DNA from: Tupaia tana
Lineage: Eukaryota > Chordata > Mammalia > Scandentia > Tupaiidae
Length of the DNA stretch: 64,000 nt
Assembly: GCA_026018925.1 (NCBI GenBank)
Contig: JAKSZU010000004.1
Coordinates: forward strand, 14,958,964 to 15,022,963
Direction: 5' to 3'
A model generated the notes under the pieces. That model did no database searches. It saw only the letters and a program-made list of their open reading frames with translations, and was not told where the DNA came from. Shown here one piece after another: positions 1 through 11,480 of the stretch (its first letter is position 1; every line of letters begins with the position of its first letter). A program made the translations under genes and the position numbers.

Positions 1-232
1 CTTCCATATAGGCGACAGCAGTTCAAGTCCTGGACCTGACACTTAAAACTCACACCGGCAGCATGTGCGTGCCCAGAATCCAAAAGGAGAATGGAGAAGG
101 AATTGTGGCACAGCCATCCTCCCGGGGGGGGGGGGGGGGGGGGGGGGGGAGTGATTTCTCACTTTCTGTCTCTCCAACAAGCACATAGGCCTGATACCAA
201 AAATCTCTCTAAAAGAAAAAAAAAAGAGAGAG
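1..232 (+). mobile_element. SINE, long subfamily, cut by window start
   Basis: It begins inside the tRNA-like head (GTTCAAGTCCTGGACCTG), continues with the body AATGGAGAAGGAATTGTGG and the CT-rich part, and ends in an A-rich tail. The central C/G palindrome has grown into a run of 26 G at 124-149. Confidence 0.85.
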
Positions 233-1032
233 AGAATGATCTTTGGGAAGAGGCTCCAATCTGAGCATTACTGACCACCTCGATGAGGCCTGCAAACGTG
301 ACCCCAGAGAGTTATCTTGACTTGGAAAATGAATGGGAAGGGATCTAGGGAGACACCCCATTTGATGGAGAAGGGATTTCTCAAGAGCAAAAAATCCTGC
401 AAGGGTGGAGGTGGGGACAGTTGGTGAAGGCTGCGGTATGACGGAGGACAGAAGAGTGAAGTTAGCATTTGATTCTTGGGGCACTTTTCTTTTCGGTCTC
501 TGGGAAGATCCTAGTTATTACCCTGCTGTAATATTCTCTTTCTGCATTGTAATTCCTCTTTTATGTTACACTACCCTTCATTAAAGCGAGACACACATGG
601 AGCCCAGCCTCAGGTGATGGAGAATAAAAGCAGACTGCAGTGAAGGGGCTTGGGCCTGCTCTGCACCCCCATGCACACACCTCTTCTCTGGGGCCCACTG
701 GGTCAGTCCCATTTTCTGTAGCACATCCCAAGCTCCAAGCTCCAGGTGGTAACCAGCATTACGAGATGTGATCCCTGCAGAGCTTGGAAGAACATTTAAA
801 ATGGTGGCCCGGTTCCCAGTTAAACATCTCAAGAGAAGCATGAGATTGAACTTCTCTCTCCCTGTTTATGCTAGATGAAACCTACGTCTGAGGGGGACAT
901 TGGAGAATGGTGAGCAGCTACATGATCCTATATTTTAAAGTACACTCATTTCTTCACAAATATATAGAGGGTCCTGTACACATGACATCTTATATAATCT
1001 ATTTAAAATTTTTTAAAGAGAAAACTCTTTTT

Positions 1033-1181
1033 AAAAATTTTTAATTTATTCATTCATTTTAATTTGACCAGAGAGAGAGCGAGAGAAAGTGAGAAAGCAA
1101 GCTGCCAGGTCCAGGACTCTAACCATGGTCAGCCATGTGGGAGTGTCCAGCGCCCTAACCACCATGCCACCTGCTGGTCCC
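1033..1181 (-). mobile_element. SINE, short subfamily
   Basis: Reverse-complement copy with AATTTGACCAGAGAGAG tail side and the head ending CACCTGCTGGTCC. It has a 14-bp target-site duplication, AAGAGAAAACTCTT at 1016-1029 and AAGAGAGAACTCTT at 1185-1198, and sits beside a truncated long-subfamily copy. Confidence 0.9.
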
Positions 1182-1199
1182 CTTAAGAGAGAACTCTTA

Positions 1200-1378
1200 A
1201 AAACTCCCCAGGGGAGATGGCCACGCTGCAATCCCTTCTCCTCCTTTTTCCTCTTGGGATTTTGGGCATGCACATACATGTGCCCACTGTGAGTTTTAAG
1301 CTACCAGGTCCGGGACTCAAAGTGTGATTGACTCTATGGGAGTCCAGTGACGTAACCATTATGCCATCTGCTGGTCCT
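1200..1378 (-). mobile_element. SINE, long subfamily, tail-truncated
   Basis: It starts within the body (CCCCAGGGGAGATGGCCACG) and ends with the head CCATCTGCTGGTCC. The tail end is missing where the neighbouring short SINE was inserted. Confidence 0.85.
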
Positions 1379-1384
1379 TATATA

Positions 1385-1624
1385 ATTTTTAAGATTTTGC
1401 CATAGGGCATGTGTGCTCACCAGAGAGAGATAGTGAGAGAGAAAGTGAGAAGTCACGCCCCCTGGGGGTGATGGCCATGCCACAATCTCTTCTCCATTCT
1501 CTTCCTGGGATTTTGAGCATACACATGTGTCCACATGGTTTTCAAGCCACCAGGTCCAGGACTCGAACTACGATTGGCCATGTAGGAATCCAGCACATTA
1601 ACCATCATGCCACCTGCTGGCTCC
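1385..1624 (-). mobile_element. SINE, long subfamily
   Basis: Full-length antisense copy: GCCATAGGGCATGTGTGC, AG-rich tract, body, then CCACCTGCTGGCTCC. Third of five minus-strand SINEs in a row. Confidence 0.88.
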
Positions 1625-1635
1625 TATAGTACATG

Positions 1636-1917
1636 TTTGCTTTTTTTTCTCTCTCTCTCTTTTTGGAGAGGTTTTCTTTGCTATAGGGCACATGCGCTCG
1701 CCAGAAAGACAGAGAGAGACAGAGAGACAGAAAGTGAGAAATCACCCCCAAGGGGGGATGGCCACGCAGCAGTCCTTTCTCCTTCCTTGTCCTCTTGGGA
1801 TCTTGGACATGCACGCACATGCGCCCGGCATGAGTTTAAGCCACCGGGTCTGGAACTTGAACCGTGGTTAACTACATGGGAGTTCAGCGACATAGCCATT
1901 CTGCTAACTGCTGGTCA
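1636..1917 (-). mobile_element. SINE, long subfamily
   Basis: Full-length antisense copy with T-run, GCTATAGGGCACATGCGC, AG-rich tract, body and head GCTAACTGCTGGTCAC. Fourth in the row. Confidence 0.9.
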
Positions 1918-1921
1918 CATG

Positions 1922-2179
1922 CTTTTTTTTTTTTTAAGAGAGTTTTTTTGTTATAGGGCGTGTGTGCTCCCCTGAGAGACAGAGAGACAGAAAGCAAGAA
2001 ATCACCCCCCCAGGGAGGATGACCATGCCACAGTCCCTTCTCCTCCATTCTCCTCTTGGGATTCTGGGTACGCATGCACACACATACAGCACAAGTTTCA
2101 AGCTGCCGCATCTAGGACTAGAACTGCGGTCAGCCATAAGGGAGTCCAGTGACATAACCATTATGCTATCTGCTGGCCC
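1922..2179 (-). mobile_element. SINE, long subfamily
   Basis: Full-length antisense copy with a T-run at 1922, GTTATAGGGCGTGTGTGC and head ATCTGCTGGCCC. Fifth in the row. Confidence 0.9.
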
Positions 2180-2669
2180 TATGTTTTTTGTTGTTGTTGT
2201 TGTCATTGTTGTTTTATAAGTCAGCTACATCCTTTCTGAAAAGAGGTAAGGTGGAGAAAGAAGAAAAAGTGCTCAATAAATTGTGGTTGAATGAATGAAT
2301 TGCAGGAGCCAGATGGCATGAGCCTCAGATGAGCAGGGATTTTTCCATGAGGCTGAAGGAACAATGATCTGGGAGTGGCTTCTGAGAGAGATCTGCTCTG
2401 CCTCCTGCTCTGTGGCTGTGCCAGGCGTCCTCTCCCAGAGACAGCCGGAGTTGGAGGGGAGACTCCGAAGGGGCTGAGAGTTTAGGAGGTGGGGGCAGAA
2501 CAGTGGAAGTTGGGAGGGGAAGGGAAGTGCAGGGAGATTGATGGGTGATGAAATGGGCTCTCATACAGACAGTCGTTGAGGATTACTAGGATATGGGGCC
2601 TGTTGGGATTAGCTTTTAAATGGTTCTCCAAACCAGTGCTATTAGAGGCTTGATTATGCTAATTCGAAT

Positions 2670-2925
2670 AATCATCAAATAGCTTCTATTTTCAAGAACC
2701 TAAGATGTGCCAGGCTCTGATGAAGCTTTTTACAAACACAGTTTTAGGACATTCTCACAATGCAGCAAAGGAAGTATTATCCCTGTTACAGAAGAGGAAA
2801 CTGAGGCTTAGAGAGGAGAAGTCATTTGTCCAAGCCCGCATAGGCAATAAGTGCCATGTTTTTGAGACTCGGGCCTGTTCTTCTCCAAATGCCAGGCCAT
2901 CACCTCATAGCCTAGTCTGTTCTAA
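2670..2925 (-). repeat. MIR
   Basis: Contains GTGCCAGGCTCTGATG, then ACAGAAGAGGAAACTGAGGC and AGAGAGGAGAAGTCATTTGTCC, the diagnostic central part of MIR in reverse orientation. Confidence 0.85.
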
Positions 2926-3339
2926 CTGAAGCCAGCTCAACCTGAGGCCGGGGCGGCAATGGTGGCCACGTGGGCAGTCCTCGAATCCTGGAAGTGACTG
3001 TGATGAACACGGAGGCAGCTCCAAGCCCCTGGCTGGGAGCCCCCAGTACATGCCTGGATTCTTTCACCTGCATTGCCTAGAGCCTCCATGGCCTCCACCC
3101 TGCGTTCCACAAAGGACTGGGATCCCAGAGAGACATGCAGCCTCAGGGGATGTTTACTGTCTCGGAGGGCAGCTGACCCGCAGCGGCCCCTCCACAGGCA
3201 CAGCTATGTGGGCCGCAGTCTGGCCAGAGAGCAGAGGCCCCTTTCTGTATATCTTTCTGTGTATCTGGAGCACTTTTTCCTCATTCTCCACCTTACTGCC
3301 TTTCAGAAAGGATTTAGATAACTTATAAAAACAAACAAA

Positions 3340-3440
3340 CAAACAAACACAGGACCAGCAGATGGCATAATGGTTATGTCACTGGACTCCCACATGGCTA
3401 ACCACAGTTCTAGTCCCCGACTCGGCAGCTTGTTTTATTC
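3340..3440 (+). mobile_element. SINE head fragment
   Basis: An (AAAC)n run is followed by GGACCAGCAGATGGCATAATG and the tRNA-like part to CAGCTTG. The body and tail are missing. Confidence 0.75.
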
Positions 3441-3958
3441 TCTCATATTTTAGACAGGGTAGTCTGCACAGGCTTCTCAGAGTGATATTTCAGCTGAGAC
3501 ATGATGGATTGCTCAGGTCCTTCTCACCATTGTTGGTGATGGGGTGGTAAAGCCACTTCTGGTGTGCTTTACCATCCAACGGCTAGCTCTAGTGGTTGGG
3601 TGACTGCCCTCAGTTACTAGGCCACGGTCCACATGAAAGCTGGAAAGGCCCGGCTACTCCTCGTCCACCCACTCTCCTGCCCCACTGAAAAACTTCAGGG
3701 TTAGGACGTACGAATGCTCCTACGCCCTCTGAGGCAGGGACAACTCTGAGCCATACCTTATACTCCAGAGGTCCCAGGGCTTCCACAGGCTAGAGAACTT
3801 TGCCTGAAATCACACCCCAGCTGGCTTCCTCCCCTCCCTGTTCTGCTTCCCCTGTCCCCTTACTCTTTCCCCTGGGAGCACTTCCTTAATAAATCACTTG
3901 CACAAGCATCTTCATCTCTGGGTTCCTGATCTAAGACAGACTCAGAAATGAGAAGGAG

Positions 3959-4145
3959 GGGCCAGCAGGTGGTGTGGTGGTTAAGAGCTACAGACTCCCA
4001 TGTGGTCAACCCACAGTTTGAGTCCTAGACCTGGCGGCTTGCTTTCTCACTTTCTATCTCTCTCGCTCTCTCTCACTCTGTCCCTCTCTGGTCAAATTTA
4101 AATAAATAAAATAAAATAAAATAAAATAAAATAAAATAATTTAAA
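3959..4145 (+). mobile_element. SINE, short subfamily
   Basis: Complete: GGGGCCAGCAGGTGGTGTGG head, GGCTTGCTTTCTCACTTTC, CT-rich tract, TCTGGTCAAATTT and an (AAAAT)n tail. The flanks GAGAAGGAG and GAGAAGGAG form a short target duplication. Confidence 0.92.
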
Positions 4146-4290
4146 AAGAGAGAAGGAGCCAGCTTTCTGAAAGAAGAGCTCTGGGTGTGACAGGAAAAGC
4201 CAAGGATAGGAAATGTGGAGGAGAAGCCTAACGCAGGGAATGGGTGAAAGAATAGCCTTCTTACTGCTCTCCTTTGTGGGCTTTTCTCTC

Positions 4291-4569
4291 TCTCTCTCTT
4301 TTTTTTTTTTGGAGAGGTTTTTTTTTCGCTATAAGGTGCGTGCGCTTGCCAGACAGACAGAGAGAGACATAGAGACAGAAAGCGAGAAATCACCCCCCAG
4401 GGGGGATGGTCACGCCGCAATCCCTTCTCCTCCATTCTCCTCTCGGGATCTTGGGCACGCATGCACATGCGCCCGGCGTGAGTTTTAAGCCACCGGGTCT
4501 GGGACGCGAACCGCGGTCGGCTACGTGGGAGTCCAGCGACATAGCCATTACGCTAACTGCTGGTTCCCT
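4291..4569 (-). mobile_element. SINE, long subfamily, young
   Basis: Antisense full-length copy with little decay. Target duplication GGGCTTTTCTCTC at 4278-4290 and GGGCTCTTCTCTC at 4570-4582. Confidence 0.95.
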
Positions 4570-4675
4570 GGGCTCTTCTCTCTTCACCTGGTCTCCAGAA
4601 ATTGAGGACAACAGTCAACGTTTACTAAGTGGTTAGAGGTGCCAGGCGTTACTCTAGACACTTTACATGAATTTT

Positions 4676-4949
4676 AATTTTATTTTAGTTTTTAGGTTTT
4701 TTGTCAGAGGCTCATGTGCTTGCCAGAGAGAGAGAAAGACAGAGACAGAGAGAGGGAAGGAGAAATGAGAAATCACTCCCCACCCCCCATCCCAGGGGAC
4801 ATGGCCACACGGCAGTCCCCTCTCCTCCATTCTCTTCTTGGGATTTTGGGCACACACCCAGTGTAAGTTTCAAGCCACCAGGTCCAGGACTCGAACTGCA
4901 GTCAGCCATGGAAGTCCAGCACCTCAACCACTATGCCACTTGCTGGTCC
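4676..4949 (-). mobile_element. SINE, long subfamily
   Basis: Antisense full-length copy ending CCACTTGCTGGTCCC. The AG-rich tract is long and the body is moderately decayed. Confidence 0.88.
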
Positions 4950-5194
4950 CAGTACCCTATATGGATTTAACACACAGCTGTTGGGTGAATGACATGGGGA
5001 GACAGATATTAGTCAATTGAGTGTGTAATAGTAAGTGCTGGGCACATGTGCACATGCCCTGGATCTTGATGGGGAAGAGAAATAAAAGAAAAAAGGACCA
5101 CAGTGTGACTAGGTCCCACTGTAGGGCTCTTTCTCACTCTCTCTCTCTCTTTCACCATCTGGCAAATAATAAGTGGAAAGGAATGCTCTGGCAG

Positions 5195-5754
5195 TGGAGT
5201 CAGCAGATGGCATAACAGTTATGTGATATAGCTGGACTCCTACAGCCGACTGTGGTTCAAGTCCCAGACCTGGTGGCTTGAAAATCATGCCAGATCCGTG
5301 TGCGTGCATGCCCAAGATCCTGGGAAGAGGATGGTGGAGAAAAGATTGCTGCATGGCCATCCCCCCTGGGGGTGATTTCTCACTTTCCTATCTCTGCCTC
5401 TCTCTCCAGAGGGAGCGCATGTGCATTAAGGCAAAATCCTCTTTTTTTTTGGAGAGATTTTTGCCCTATAGGGCGTGTGCGCTTGCCAGACAGACAGAGA
5501 GAGACAGAGAGACAGAAAGCGAGAAATCACCCCCCAGGGGGGATGGTCACGCCACAATCCCTTCTCCTCCATTCTCCTCTCTGGATCTTGGGCACGCACG
5601 CACGCACGCACACGCGCCTGGCGTGAGTTTTAAGCCACGGGGTCCGGGACGCGAACCGCAGTTGACTACGTGGGAGTCCAGCGACATAGCCATTACGCTA
5701 ACTTCTGGTTCCTGCAAAATCCTCTTTAAAAAAAAAGAAAGAAAGAAAGAAACA
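5195..5754 (+). mobile_element. SINE, long subfamily, split by a second SINE
   Basis: The head is GTCAGCAGATGGCATAACAG and the body ends at GGCAAAATCCTCTTT. The copy is interrupted near its tail by an antisense SINE at 5445-5713. The outer target duplication is CTCTGGCAG at 5186-5194 and 5755-5763. Confidence 0.93.
5445..5713 (-). mobile_element. SINE, long subfamily, nested, young
   Basis: Well-preserved antisense copy inside the A-rich end of the older sense SINE. The 14-bp target duplication GCAAAATCCTCTTT is perfect at 5431-5444 and 5714-5727. Confidence 0.95.
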
Positions 5755-5799
5755 CTCTGGCAGAAAGAAATGAGGTTCTGGAAGAGTGTCTAACAAACA

Positions 5800-6735
5800 A
5801 CCCTGATCTAGACTAAGGGCTGAGGAAGGCTGCCCCAGGAAAGTGACACTTGAACCAAACGCAAAGGAGCTAAAAGGGAAAGTCTTCTGGAAAGAATGTG
5901 CCACCTCAGTGGTTGGAGGGGAGGAGTTAGGGGAGGAGCGGTGGCGGCCAGTCCTCCAAAGGCAGCCAGCCCAGCTGAGGCGGACTGAGCAGGAAGCTTG
6001 TGTTGGGTGAGGCAGGAAGTCGGCAAAGGGGGGGCATTAGTACACCTAGGGAATTGGCTCTTTATCCCAGACCCAAGGGGAAGCCATTAGGAGGGTTCAG
6101 TAGGGGAGGGACATGACCCCACTTGTGGCTGCAGCACACAGATACGATCGGAGAAGGCAGAGCAGGTGCAATGCGATTACTGAGGGACGACTTTAAAGGT
6201 CCAGATAAGAGGCGGAGGTAGCAGGGCCAGCCAGCTATCTGTGGAGCTGAAAAGAAGGGGCAGGGCAGGTTGGAGATGCTTTGGAGGGAGAATGAACAGG
6301 ATTTGGAGATGGCTCCCAGGAGTCTGGCCTGCCTCTTCCATGGACAATGATGCCATTGACTGTGACAGAAAACTCTAGGACAGCGTCAGGGAGGGAAGCT
6401 CGCTGAGTTAGGTCTTGGACAAGTTGGGGTGAGGTGCCTTTGGGACATCGAGATGGAGACGGTGACTCGGCAGTTGGCTCGGCTCCTCTTGGTCAGGGGC
6501 TTAGACGGGAGGTTCTCTGAGCTGGGGACACAGAGGTGTGCATCAGCAGCACGTGGACGGCAACGGCAACTGAAACTGGAGGCGTGGATGAGTCACCAGG
6601 GACAGAGTCCGCAGTGACAAGAAAAGGCACAGGACCCTGCCAAGGCGGCTGAGAGGAAGACCAAGGAGTTAAGAGACTAAACAGGAGATGGCATCAAGAG
6701 ATCCAAAGAGGACAGTGTTTTACGAGTAGGAATCA
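5800..6735 (+). repeat. L2 LINE 3' region
   Basis: It follows the L2 consensus order: GGGGAAGCCATTAGGAGGGTT, GGGACATGACC, then GATTTGGAGATGGCTCCCAGG, GAGGTGCCTTTGGGACATCGA and GTCACCAGGGACAGAGTCCG. Matching was from memory of the consensus. Confidence 0.75.
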
Positions 6736-6738
6736 GGG

Positions 6739-6880
6739 GGGCCAGCAGGTGGCACAGTGGTTAAGACATTGGACTCCCACATGGCTGACTGCGCCTCAAG
6801 TCCTAGACCCAGTGCTTTGCTTTCTCATCCCCCCCCCCCCCCGTGAGTGCACGTGTTCTGCAACAGATTCATTTTTTAAA
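6739..6880 (+). mobile_element. SINE, head plus altered tail
   Basis: GGGGCCAGCAGGTGGCACAG head to GCTTTGCTTTCTCAT, then a run of C and GTGAGTGCACGTG, the tail of the long subfamily. The middle is missing. Confidence 0.8.
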
Positions 6881-6884
6881 ATGT

Positions 6885-7142
6885 GTTTTTTTATTTTTTA
6901 GAGAGAGAGGTTTTTGCTATAGGGCATGTGTACATGCTAGAGAGACAGAGAGAAAGAAAACAAGAAATCCCCCCCAGGGGAGATGACCACACTGCAATCC
7001 CTTCTCCTCCATTCTCCTCTCAGGCTCTTGGGCATACGTGCACATGAACCCAACATGAGTTTTTGTCTCCGGGTCTGGAACTTGAACCGCAGTTGCCCAC
7101 ATGGAAGTCCAGCAATGTAATCATTACATTATCTGCTGGTCC
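6885..7142 (-). mobile_element. SINE, long subfamily
   Basis: Antisense copy from TTTTTGCTATAGGGCATG to TATCTGCTGGTCC, full length. Confidence 0.9.
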
Positions 7143-7174
7143 AGATTTATAATTTTTAAAAAATGTGATCTGTT

Positions 7175-7326
7175 TTTTGTTTGTTTGTTTTCTATAGGGC
7201 ATGTGTGCTTATCAGAGAGACAGAGAGAGAGGGGAAGTGAGAAACAAGTCGCCAGGTCTGGGACTCGAACTGTGGTTGGCCATGTGAGAGTTTAGCACCT
7301 TAACTGCCATACTACTTGCTAGCCTC
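7175..7326 (-). mobile_element. SINE, hybrid of short body and long-subfamily tail
   Basis: It starts with TCTATAGGGCATGTGTGC as in the long subfamily, but goes directly from the AG tract to AAGTCGCCAGGTCTGGGACTC as in the short one. Confidence 0.8.
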
Positions 7327-7369
7327 TAAATAAATACTGCTTAAAGAAAATAAAAATAGAATAGGAATC

Positions 7370-7616
7370 AGTGCCAGCTCCTGGTGAGGTGGTTAAGGTG
7401 ACTGGACCCCCCATGGTTGACTGCATGGTTTGAATTCCAGACCTGGTGACTTGAAAAACATGCTGGGCACATGTGCATGCGTGCCCAAAATCCAAGAGGA
7501 GAATGAAGAGAAGACTGCAGCATGGCCATCCCCCCTGGGAGTGATTTCTCACTTTCCCTTTCTCTCACTTTGTCTGGTGAGCACATGCGCTCTCTAGCAA
7601 GCAAACCAAAAAACCC
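7370..7616 (+). mobile_element. SINE, long subfamily
   Basis: GTGCCAGCTCCTGGTGAGG head, body with GAGGAGAATGAAGAG, tail GAGCACATGCGCTCTCTAGC. Clearly decayed. Confidence 0.83.
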
Positions 7617-7619
7617 AGA

Positions 7620-8231
7620 TTTGACAGAATGTTGGATGGAGTGAGCAGGAATGCCACAACGACAAACAGAATGCTCTTTTAAGAAAGTCGATGGGGAAGG
7701 GAGAGAGACAGGTGATGGTGGGAGGGGAGCTAGAATTAGGGATGCGGAAAGCAGCGGAGGGAAGGATCCAGGGGAGAGGTGGGTAGACTGCCCAGAACCT
7801 CAGGGAGAAAGGGGATGATGGATGGAGTGAGCGCCAGAGAAACTGGAGGGGCTTAGGGGATCAAGGACTGACAGAAGCGCTGGTCAGAGGCAGGAGGAGA
7901 GAGGGCGGATGCGGGGAGACTGCAGAGGTGACAGTAGGGAGCTGGAGGGGTTCCTGCCTGGTGAAGGAGGAGGCAAAGTCTGACAGGGAGGGGGACACGG
8001 GCTGGCTGGAGGCTTGAACGGAGTGCGGAAGGTGGGGAAGCGCAGTGGCAGAGAGTGGCGTTCCAGGCCAGCAGGTGATGCGGTGGCTAAGGGCTGGATC
8101 CCATGTGGTTTGAGTCCTAGACTCGACAGCTTGAGAAACATGCCAGGTGCATGTGCATGTGTGCCTAAGATCCTGAAAGGAGAAATGGAGAAGGGATGGC
8201 TGTGTGGCCACCCTCCACGGAGGGGGAGGGG

Positions 8232-8266
<35 letters not shown>

Positions 8267-9400
8267 CAGTGAGCACTCTGGCAAATTAAAGAGAGAAAGA
8301 GAGGTTCCAAACTGACCGAGAACTGTGTGGGGGGCCCCTGTGTGTCAGTGGCCATAACTGTGGAAACGCCCATCCGACTTACCAAGTCACCAGGTCGCTT
8401 GAGCCCAAGAACGGAGAGTGGAGGCTCATTGAGAGCTGGGTTTCTGCCAGACAGGAACGATGAGAAGGCAGAGAGGCAAAGGGGGCTGCGAAGTTGATGA
8501 GGGAGCTATTAAAACACTGGGCCTTGGCATCGCAGTGGGGCAAGGAGAAACGGGGACGGAGGAGAGAGCCAGTACATTAGAGCACAGAGGCCGACAGCAG
8601 GGCGTCGGCGAGGCAGAACCGAGCACAAGGGAACCGGGACGCGGACAGGCCAGTCAGGGCGGCTCAGGTGCTGTGTGAGGTGGCCATCGTGACACGGAGG
8701 TCATGGAGCAGGCTGTCTGCGCGGGGACTGAGATAAGCCAGTTGGTGACCGGAAGGTACAAAGGCCACTGAGAAGCCTTGGGGCTGGCAGGTGGGGGAAC
8801 AGCTCGTGTCAGGAGCGATCTCAGCGGGGCGCTGGCCCTGAGACGGACTGTGTTGGGCTGAGGAGTGAGCGATGGAGGAGCGGAGGCGTCAGGGAGAAAC
8901 CGCCCCCCCACCCCCCACCCCTGCTTCACTGTGAGGGAGACAGAGAGTGTGCACGTCCCCACCCCGCTCTGGAGGGGCGGAGGGTCACGGGAAGGAATTT
9001 CTTTTAGGCTGGGAAAGACTTACACGTGACCAAGAACAGACGGGAATGACACAGGAAAGAGGATGTGACAGATGAGGGAATACAGGAGCAAAGCCCGGGA
9101 GGAGCCAGAGCACCCCGAGCACGGGTCGGGGAACCTCCTCCTGAGAGCCGTCTCGGGCTCTTTCAAGGCCTGTGGAGCCAGAAGAAGAGGAGATGTTGGT
9201 GTGGATTTGTGGATTTGATGGTGAGGAGCTCAGGGAGCCCTTCCACTGCGGCGTCTGTTTCTCAGAGAAGCATGAGGCGAGGCCACCAGCAGAATGTTCT
9301 ATTGAGAAATGGATGCCCACGTTGCTTGCCCCTGTAACTCACTGGGAAGGAATGAAGGGCATTCGCGAGGCTTCCTTGTTCTAGGAACCGGACCTCTTTT
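7620..9400 (+). repeat. L2-like remains, interrupted by a SINE
   Basis: Purine-rich text with L2-like phrases such as GATGGATGGAGTGAGC, GATGTTGGTGTGGATTTGTG and GAGGAGCTCAGGGAG. A SINE at 8067-8304 interrupts it. Boundaries are soft and parts may be another old repeat. Confidence 0.4.
8067..8304 (+). mobile_element. SINE, long subfamily
   Basis: GGCCAGCAGGTGATGCGGTGG head, body AAATGGAGAAGGGATGGC, a pure CT repeat and tail CCAGTGAGCACTCTGGCAAATT. Confidence 0.87.
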
Positions 9401-10769
9401 CTCCCTCCTCGTACCTGAGAAGTGAACAGCCAGTTTTGTCACTCTGTATCTGTGCACTTCCTGTCAGCTAAGAGGAACGCCGCTGGGTCTGCGGAGTTGA
9501 TTCTCCAGCATGGAGGAGAGGGACAGGAGAGCAGGCACCTTCCACCCCACTCTGTGCTCTTCGCTGTCCCAGAAAGCAGCTGTGTGTGACTGAAAACGCC
9601 AAGAGTAAGGGCTGCGACGTTAGGGGTCTATGGAGAAGACCCCTTGAAAGAGCCTGAGGTGTGGGGGAGTCCTCTTCCCAAGGACCAGGCTGGACAAGGG
9701 AGGCTGCAGACGGGGGCAGAGGCGGCAGCCCCTGACAGTGATGCCTGATGTCTGGATCAGGAACAGCAGCAGAGGCCCACAAAATCTCAGCCTTTCCCTG
9801 CAAGGCTGTGGAGAACAGACTGAGTCTTTGGACTGTGCAAACCCCTGGAGTTTTTGGATGACGGGAGGGAGGTGAAGGGGAGCTGTGAGTGATATGGAAA
9901 TCTGGCTGATCTGGGGGTCGCACTCCAGATGAATTTAACGTGCTTTAGACATCTAAGGGATAACTACGGGATGTATGTGCGTTATGAGTTTGAAGAGAGT
10001 GTCCAGTGGGTCCGGGACCGGGACAAAGGGTGAGCAGTGAGTGGGAGCTGACATCTGGCTCTGCCCTCACCCTGCACCCGGGGGCTGGAACACAGCAGAC
10101 ACAGCCACCACGTGGTGTCACTCGGCCTTCACAGATGAGCACAAGGACATCCCTCCCCGCCAGGCCCAGGAGAAGGGCAGCAGGGCAGCCCCACACGGAC
10201 CCTGTGCTCAGAGCTGGACAATCTGGACAGAGCCTTGGCTCGCCTCCTTCTGCGGCTCCCTCCTAGGTGTCCACGGGGCCCCTGGGCCTGAGCCTCTGGC
10301 GTCACTATTGGTTTGGGTCCCGGGTGCGAACATGCTAAGGCCTAGGCAGGCTGCTCACAGGCACCCTCCTGCCCTGCCTGGCGAACACTGCCACATGTAG
10401 TACCGGGAGATGGGTGAGCAAGGGGCTAGAGGCCAAGGGGGAGAGCCTGAGCCCCATGTCCACACAGGATTTGAGGCAGGGGCCTGGTTAGCACGACAGT
10501 GAGTGGGTCTGCCAGCCTCAGCCACAAACTGGAGGCCAGGGGCCCAAATGTTGTGCCCACCAGGCTGGGCAGTACTGCCAGAGGGGACAGGGTCGCCAGA
10601 GCTCCAGACCTACCCAGGCCCATGCTCGTGTGCACATGAGTGCAAGCACCACACACCCTCCTTCCAGGCCTACCTAAGGCAGGTCCACATGAACTGAAAG
10701 CTTTTCCCTTGTCTTTCACTTATGTCTGATGAATCTTTGAGCACAAAAGAGGAAATCTCTCTCTTCCTT

Positions 10770-11480
10770 CCCTTAACAACCTGTGCTGGCCACTGGGATA
10801 AGGAGACAAGGAAGACTCATCCTTCCTGCCCTCAAGGAACCCATAGCCTGCAGGCGAGGAGACAGACGCAGACGCGGATGGTGGGGACACCCGGGGCTTC
10901 CAGCTGCTGTGGCCTAGGAATGGCTTCCTGGAGGAAGCAATGGTTCTGAACAGGTCCCGTTGGTTCAAGGCACCAAAACCCATCCGAAGTAGAGCAAGTC
11001 TCAAGTCATATTTGATGACCGTGTGCGAGAGGTTTTGTGGCCAGTTTGGTTTTGTGTGGACTGAAACCCAGACATGAGAAACTATCTCTCTGCATGTGTC
11101 CCTCGCAGTACCCACACAGTCCCTAGTTTCTTTCTGCTTTTCAATTTGCAGGACCGGGGACCAATTGGATCAGAGTACAGGAGAGATGGTGTCTGCCCTT
11201 CCAGCCAATGACTTAGCAATGTCACTGCCCGAGATGGGGAATATTAAAGGCAGCAGATCTGGGGTGGGAGCTATGTGAATGGTTTACCTGAGGGACACCC
11301 AGGGAGTGGCATGGAGTTCTCTGGATATTGAACTCAGAAACGAGGCCCAGACTGGAGAGGGCTGTAGAAGGTCACGCGCTACCGTTGGTGGTGGAGGCAG
11401 TCCAGGAAACAGGGCACCCAGAAGGGGAGCTCAGACAGAGCCCTAGAAGAGCAGAAAAGATAATAAAGGCATCGGAAAAA
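10770..11480 (+). repeat. L2-like fragments
   Basis: CTGGCCACTGGGATAAGGAGAC and CCTGCCCTCAAGGAACCCAT match the L2 3' region, followed by GGCTTCCTGGAGGAAGC; similar purine-rich text resumes at about 11.2 kb. Identification is from memory. Confidence 0.45.

Noticed and set aside
1033-2179. CRISPR-like array of similar units
   Set aside because: The units are 150-280-bp SINEs with A-rich tails and target duplications, in a mammalian genome.
3445-3958. Possible polyadenylation site of an upstream gene (AATAAA near 3886)
   Set aside because: The surroundings look like the 3' end of an old L1 and no exon or ORF leads into it.
4278-5793. ORFs of 90-170 codons repeating the peptide style ARQTERDRETESEKSPPRGDGHA
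   Set aside because: This peptide is the translation of the SINE body and its AG tract and recurs wherever an antisense long SINE lies. It is not a gene family.
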